Assembly (NCBI GenBank): GCA_023954195.1
Contig: JAMLIK010000004.1
Location: 340,529 to 404,528 of the forward strand
DNA length: 64,000 nucleotides
Origin: Xanthobacteraceae bacterium
GTDB lineage: Bacteria; Pseudomonadota; Alphaproteobacteria; Rhizobiales; Xanthobacteraceae
Reading direction: 5' to 3'
A program made the position numbers and the translations under genes. The number at the start of each line of letters is the position of its first letter. Position 1 is the first letter of the stretch. The notes below the pieces were generated by a model. The model was not told the origin of the DNA. It saw only the letters and a list, made by a program, of their open reading frames with translations, and searched no databases. Positions 60,024 to 64,000 of this stretch are shown here, in pieces.

Positions 60024-60385
60024 TCCTCCTGACCCGTACGCAGCGCGCGCAGCTCCTCGCCAATGGTCGGCATCGCGGTGCCGATCACGTCCCCGTCGTC
60101 AAATTCTTCAATCCGTTTGGCGCGGGCGTCTGGCTCGCGACCGAACTCGATGAGGACGGCGATGTGATGTTCGGCCTGGCCGATATCGGCTGTCCCGAAC
60201 TCGGAAGCTGGAGCTTCAGCGAACTGGAATCGATCCGGCTGCCCTTCGGTATGGGCATCGAGCGCGACCTGCTCTTCACCGGCGATTTCCCGATCTCGGT
60301 CTGGGCCGAGGCGGCCCGGGCCGCCGGCAGCATCCGCGGGGCCGAGCGCAGTTTCTACACCCGCGCTCGCGACAATGCCGGATAG
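60020..60385 (+). CDS. DUF2958 domain protein
   Basis: A 121-residue protein with the DUF2958 pattern: VPVVKFFNPFGAGVWLATEL, DGDVMFGLADIGCPELGS and IERDLLFTGDFPISVW. It has a high acidic content and no signal peptide. DUF2958 genes are nearly always found on plasmids and integrative elements next to ArdC-type genes, as here, where it overlaps ardC by 4 bp. Its function is unknown. Confidence 0.88.
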   Translation: MILLTRTQRAQLLANGRHRGADHVPVVKFFNPFGAGVWLATELDEDGDVMFGLADIGCPELGSWSFSELESIRLPFGMGIERDLLFTGDFPISVWAEAARAAGSIRGAERSFYTRARDNAG

Positions 60386-60458
60386 ACCCTGAGAGGCGCC
60401 GATACGGAAACCCGGAAAGCCTGAGGTCCGCCTCTCCGGATTTGCGATCCCGCGCCGC

Positions 60459-60544
60459 TCTCTCCGAGGCAGAGGGCGGCGCTTTTCGCCGTGACGCGGT
60501 GAAAGTCCCGGCGCCCGGCCGGCTGCCCGTCGGGGAATACGAAC
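60459..60544 (+). ncRNA. radC RNA motif (radC leader)
   Basis: GGCAGAGGGCGGCGCTTTTC, then GCCGTGACGCGG (60488-60499) with a partner in CCCGTCGGGG (60526-60535), plus a GGCGCCC/GGCCGGC inner section. The core helix has one mismatch and one bulge. Lies directly before the radC ATG and is the clearest example of the radC RNA motif in the window. Confidence 0.7.
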
Positions 60545-61033
60545 ATGACGCGACATCTGAGGAAACCCGCCATCGACCCGCAGCCTCCCCGGTTCTCGGC
60601 CCAGGAGCAGGCCGTGGTCTATGAGGCCCGCCAGATCCTGCTGCGCCACCTCAACCAGAACCCGGTCCTGTCCTCCTGGCAGGCGGTTCTGGACTATTGC
60701 GTCCTCACCATCCGCGGCGAGGTGGAGCGCTTCCATGTCCTCTATCTCGACCGGAAGAACCGGCTCATCTCGGATGAATGCCTCGCCATCGGCACAATCG
60801 ATCATGTCCCGGTCTATCCGCGCGAGGTGCTGCGGCGCAGCCTGGCGCTCAACGCCTCCGCACTGATCGTCGTCCACAATCACCCGGCCGGCGATCCCGA
60901 GCCCTCGGCCGCCGATCTCGCGATGACGAGGGAGATCCAGAAGGCCTGCGCGGAACTGGGTGTGACGCTGCATGACCACATCATCACCGGCGCCGGTCGG
61001 GAGATCAGCCTGCGCGCCCGCGGAGAGATCTGA
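60545..61033 (+). CDS. radC: RadC family protein (JAB/MPN domain)
   Basis: A 162-residue RadC-type protein with the JAMM metal motif HNHPAGDPEPSAADL and the preceding SALIVV strand; the Glu of the motif is in EVERFHVLYLD. Mobile-element RadC proteins are short, as here; they are not needed for repair, and their role on plasmids and ICEs is unknown. The ATG at 60545 follows the RNA leader. Confidence 0.9.
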   Translation: MTRHLRKPAIDPQPPRFSAQEQAVVYEARQILLRHLNQNPVLSSWQAVLDYCVLTIRGEVERFHVLYLDRKNRLISDECLAIGTIDHVPVYPREVLRRSLALNASALIVVHNHPAGDPEPSAADLAMTREIQKACAELGVTLHDHIITGAGREISLRARGEI

Positions 61034-61055
61034 TGGTCGGGATTTGGTCGGCAGG

Positions 61056-61140
61056 CGGCCAGGAGAGGGAAAGGAGGGAGGGGAACTTCGTGACGGGCTG
61101 GTTGCCGGAGAGAGAGGCTCCCCGGCGTCCGTCACGGAGT
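61056..61140 (+). ncRNA. radC RNA motif (parB leader)
   Basis: GGAGAGGGAAAGGAGGGAGG is followed by CGTGACGG (61089-61096), which pairs perfectly with CCGTCACG (61129-61136) around GGAG/CTCC. GGAG lies 8 nt before the parB ATG, so the end of the RNA may overlap the ribosome site and control translation (inference). Confidence 0.65.
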
Positions 61141-61147
61141 GAAGAAC

Positions 61148-62296
61148 ATGGCTACTGCCGTTCAGAAGATCACCCTGTCGTCCTCGCGCGACATTCCCTT
61201 CAACAAGCTGGTGCTCTCCCAGTCGAACGTCCGGCGCGTGAAGGCCGGCGTCTCGGTCGAGGAACTGGCCGAGTCCATCGCCCGGCGCGGCCTGATCCAG
61301 TCGCTGCATGTCCGGCCGGTGGTCGATGCCGAGGGCAAGGAAACCGGCATGTTCGAGGTGCCCGCCGGCGGCCGCCGTTACCGGGCGCTGGAACTGCTGG
61401 TGAGCTCGAGGCGCCTCAACAAAACTGCCCCGGTGCCCTGTGTCGTGTCGGAGGCCGGCGCCGGCATCCTGATCGACGAGCTGTCGCTCGCCGAGAATAT
61501 CGAGCGTGCGCCGCTGCATCCGCTCGACCAGTTCCGCGCCTTCCTGGGCCTCCGCGACAAGGGCATGACCGAGGAGGAAATCGCGGCGGCCTTCTTCGTC
61601 GACGTCAAGATCGTGAAGCAGCGCCTGCGCCTGGCCTCGGTCTCTCCCGCGCTGCTCGACATCTATGCCGAGGACGGCATGACCCTCGAACAGCTCATGG
61701 CCTTCACCATCTCGGAGGACCATGCGCGCCAGCAGCAGGTCTGGGAGGCGATCAAGGACGGCTGGCAGAAGGAACCCTATTACATCCGCCGCCTGTTGAC
61801 CGAGACCATGGTCAGGGCCTCGGACAAGCGGGCGGCCTTCGTCGGCATCGAGGCCTATGAAGAGGCTGGCGGTTATGTGCTCCGCGATCTCTTCCAATCC
61901 GACGATGGCGGCTGGCTTCAGGACGCCGTCCTGCTCGACCGTCTCGTCACCGAGAAGCTCAAGGCTGAGGCCGAGACCGTCGCGGCCGAGGGCTGGAAAT
62001 GGATCGAGATCGCCGTGACCTTCCCCTATGGTCATGATCACGGATTGCGGGAACTCGTCGGCACCACGGTCGATCTGACCGAGGAGGAACGCGCGACCCG
62101 CGAAGCGCTGCACGACGAGTACGACCGGCTCGAGGCCGAATATTCCGAGGCCGACGAGCTGCCCGACGAGGTCGACCAGCGCCTCGGTGAGATCGAAGAG
62201 GCGCTGGAGACCTTCGATCGCCGTCCCATGACCTATGCGCCCGAGCAGATGGCCCGGGCCGGGGCTGTTATTCGGCCTGCAATAGTGACCCCCTGA
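61148..62296 (+). pseudogene. ParB/RepB-type partition protein, C-terminus disrupted by IS21
   Basis: 382 residues remain. The ParB nuclease-like domain (IPFNKLVLSQSNVRRVKAGV; VPAGGRRYRALELL; LAENIERAPLHPLDQFRAF) is intact, followed by an HTH region (DKGMTEEEIAAAFFVDVKIVKQRL). Family members on alphaproteobacterial plasmids and ICEs are roughly 580-700 residues. Here the frame reads into the left end of an insertion element at about 62266, and the final residues (AVIRPAIVTP) are IS-encoded, so the C-terminal half is lost. The rest of the gene should follow the element beyond the window. Confidence 0.85.
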
Positions 62297-62378
62297 GCCG
62301 GGGGATCGGCGTCCAAAATTGACCCCCTATAGATTGGCTGTTGCGCTGCCTGCTTTGTCATGAAGCAGGTGGTCGGGG

Positions 62379-63878
62379 ATGCTGATCGTGGAGACGATTG
62401 CGCGGATACGGCGCGAGCACTTCATCAAGGGCAAGACGATCAAGGAGATCGCCCGTGACCTGAAGGTGTCGCGGAACACGGTCCGGAAGGTGCTGAGATC
62501 CGGAGAGACTTCGTTCGAGTATGAGCGTCAGGTGCAGCCGCGGCCCAAGCTTGGACGATGGGCGGCGGAACTCGATGAACTGCTGGCGGCGAACGCAGCC
62601 AAATCCGCGCGCGAACAACTGACGCTGATCCGGATCTTCGAAGAGTTGCGCGGACGCGGCTATGACGGCGGCTACGATGCCGTGCGGCGTTACGCCAGGC
62701 GCTGGAGCAAGGAGCGCGGGCAATCGACGGCGGCGGCCTATGTCCCGCTGAGTTTTGCGCCAGGAGAAGCCTATCAGTTCGACTGGAGCCACGAGATCGT
62801 TCTCCTCAACGGCGTGACGGTACTCGTGAAGGTCGCCCACGTCCGGCTGTGTCATAGCCGCATGCTGTTCGTGCGCGCCTATCCGCGCGAGACGCAGGAG
62901 ATGGTGTTCGACGCCCACGACCGGGCGTTCGCACTGTTCAAGGGCACCTGCAGTCGCGGCATCTACGACAACATGAAGACGGCGGTGGAGACGATCTTCG
63001 TCGGCAAGGATCGCCGCTACAATCGCCGCTTCCTGCAGATGTGCAGCCACTATCTCGTCGACCCGGTCGCCTGCACGCCGGCGTCGGGCTGGGAGAAGGG
63101 CCAGGTGGAGAACCAGGTCGGGTTGGTCCGGGAACGCTTCTTCACGCCGCGGCTGCGGTTCAAAAAGCTGGACGAACTCAACGCCTGGCTGCTCGACAAA
63201 TGCATCGCCTACGCCAAGGCGCATCGGCATCCGGAGCTGTCCGATCAGACGATCTGGGATGTGTTCGAAGCCGAACGGCCGAAGCTCGTTCCCTATGCCG
63301 GTCGGTTCGACGGATTCCATGCGGTGCCGGCATCGGTCTCCAAAACCTGCCTGGTGCGCTTCGACAATAACAAATACTCGGTCGCGGCCAGCGCCGTCGG
63401 ACGTCCGGTCGAGGTTCAAGCCTATGCCGACCGTATCGTCATCCGTCAGGATGGACGGATCGTTGCGGAGCATCCGCGGTCGTTCGGACGCGGCGAGACG
63501 ACCTACGATCCCTGGCACTACGTGCCGGTGCTCGCGCGCAAACCCGGGGCCTTGCGTAACGGCGCACCCTTCAAGGACTGGGTGCTGCCGGCCGCGATCG
63601 AACGGATCCGGCGCAGGCTCGCCAGCACCGACGACGGCAATCGACAGATGGTCGACATCCTCAATGCGGTGCTGACTGACGGTTTGTCGGCGGTCGAAGC
63701 CGCCTGCGCCGAGGCGCTTGGTCACGGCGTCCATTCCGCTGACGTCGTTCTCAACATCCTGGCTCGCCAACGCGAACCCGCTGCACCGGCCAACATCATG
63801 ACGCCGGCGGCACTGACGCTCCGCCATGCGCCGATCGCCGATTGCGCCCGCTACGACAACCTCCGGAGGACCATCTGA
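62379..63878 (+). CDS. istA: IS21 family transposase IstA
   Basis: A 499-residue transposase. N-terminal HTH (GKTIKEIARDLKVSRNTVRKVL, about 18-40), a DDE catalytic core with FDWSHEIVLLNG (first Asp), GIYDNMKTAVETIF (second Asp) and GWEKGQVENQVG (Glu), and the C-terminal domain. It cuts and joins the element ends, helped by IstB. The stop overlaps the istB ATG (TGATG), as is usual. Complete. Confidence 0.96.
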   Translation: MLIVETIARIRREHFIKGKTIKEIARDLKVSRNTVRKVLRSGETSFEYERQVQPRPKLGRWAAELDELLAANAAKSAREQLTLIRIFEELRGRGYDGGYDAVRRYARRWSKERGQSTAAAYVPLSFAPGEAYQFDWSHEIVLLNGVTVLVKVAHVRLCHSRMLFVRAYPRETQEMVFDAHDRAFALFKGTCSRGIYDNMKTAVETIFVGKDRRYNRRFLQMCSHYLVDPVACTPASGWEKGQVENQVGLVRERFFTPRLRFKKLDELNAWLLDKCIAYAKAHRHPELSDQTIWDVFEAERPKLVPYAGRFDGFHAVPASVSKTCLVRFDNNKYSVAASAVGRPVEVQAYADRIVIRQDGRIVAEHPRSFGRGETTYDPWHYVPVLARKPGALRNGAPFKDWVLPAAIERIRRRLASTDDGNRQMVDILNAVLTDGLSAVEAACAEALGHGVHSADVVLNILARQREPAAPANIMTPAALTLRHAPIADCARYDNLRRTI

Positions 63879-64000
63879 TGGAACGAACCCAAATCTTCGA
63901 CCTCATGGGCGAGCTCAAACTCTACGGCATGAGGGCTGCCTTCGACGAGATCATGGCGACGGCCGTCAAGCGCCAGCACGAACCTCAGCGCATCGTCGGC
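63878..64000 (+). CDS. istB: IS21 family helper ATPase IstB (5' part)
   Basis: The first 41 codons of istB are present (ERTQIFDLMGELKLYGMRAAF), the standard IstB N-terminus. The AAA+ ATPase core lies beyond the window. IstB controls target choice for IstA. It starts inside the istA stop codon. Confidence 0.93.
   Translation, partial: MERTQIFDLMGELKLYGMRAAFDEIMATAVKRQHEPQRIVG

Larger units (their letters stand above)
62266..64000 (+). mobile_element. IS21-family insertion sequence (left part)
   Basis: Starts near TGTTATTCGGCC (62266), in the middle of parB. Two end repeats, AATAGTGACCCCCT (62281-62294) and AAAATTGACCCCCT (62315-62328), are typical of IS21 transposase-binding sites. istA and the start of istB follow; the right end is beyond the window. 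The target duplication cannot be checked. Confidence 0.88.

Overview
The window is GC-rich alphaproteobacterial DNA, most like the Bradyrhizobium/Rhodopseudomonas/Nitrobacter/Afipia group (Nitrobacteraceae). Three things point there: the tkt-gap-pgk-fba order, the zapA / 6S RNA / 5-formyl-THF cyclo-ligase arrangement, and interspersed palindromes of the kinds common in those genomes. The genus is an inference; no 16S gene is present.

Region 1 (1-18.1 kb) is a catabolic and uptake cluster. It holds the 3' end of a LivM-type permease, two YtcJ-like amidohydrolases, an HSL-type alpha/beta hydrolase, two paralogous Crp/Fnr regulators, a flavin reductase with a group-D flavin monooxygenase, two RidA proteins, an extradiol dioxygenase that closely resembles homoprotocatechuate 2,3-dioxygenase, a complete branched-chain-type ABC transporter (with LivM and LivG fused), an HpaE-like aldehyde dehydrogenase and a cyclase-family hydrolase. 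Together they suggest import, hydrolytic trimming, ring hydroxylation, meta-cleavage and semialdehyde oxidation of an aromatic, probably nitrogen-containing or amide-linked compound. Candidate operators are an Fnr-like repeated site and a 24-bp palindrome.

Region 2 (18.2-44.1 kb) is core chromosome. It contains a YbgC thioesterase, an inositol monophosphatase, a SEL1 protein, a ThiE-like protein, carbon-metabolism genes (fba, pgk, gap, tkt), zapA, 6S RNA, 5-formyl-THF cyclo-ligase, a YmdB-like phosphoesterase, YebC, MgtE, an RND efflux pair, a MotA/TolQ-like plus OmpA-like pair, a GNAT protein, a DUF459 protein, a GMC oxidoreductase and initiator tRNA-Met. Palindromic repeats sit in many of the gaps.

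Region 3 (44.1-64 kb) looks like a mobile island starting at the 3' end of tRNA-fMet. A large serine recombinase abuts the tRNA, and a 29-bp near-direct repeat of the tRNA 3' end marks a probable attachment site. Cargo: a TacA/TacT-type toxin-antitoxin pair, an SNase-like protein, an sce7726-family protein facing a tightly overlapped operon (DUF6932-like protein, XRE-ImmA/IrrE protein, Beta-family protein), and an SOS module (SRAP peptidase divergent from imuA-imuB-dnaE2 around a LexA-type box). Then come plasmid/ICE-type genes (ArdC antirestriction, DUF2958, RadC, ParB). Three of these, ardC, radC and parB, are preceded by similar structured leaders that match the known radC RNA motif. ParB is cut short by an IS21-family insertion that runs off the window. 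The least described system is the DUF6932 / XRE-ImmA / Beta / sce7726 locus, a candidate defence or island-maintenance module.
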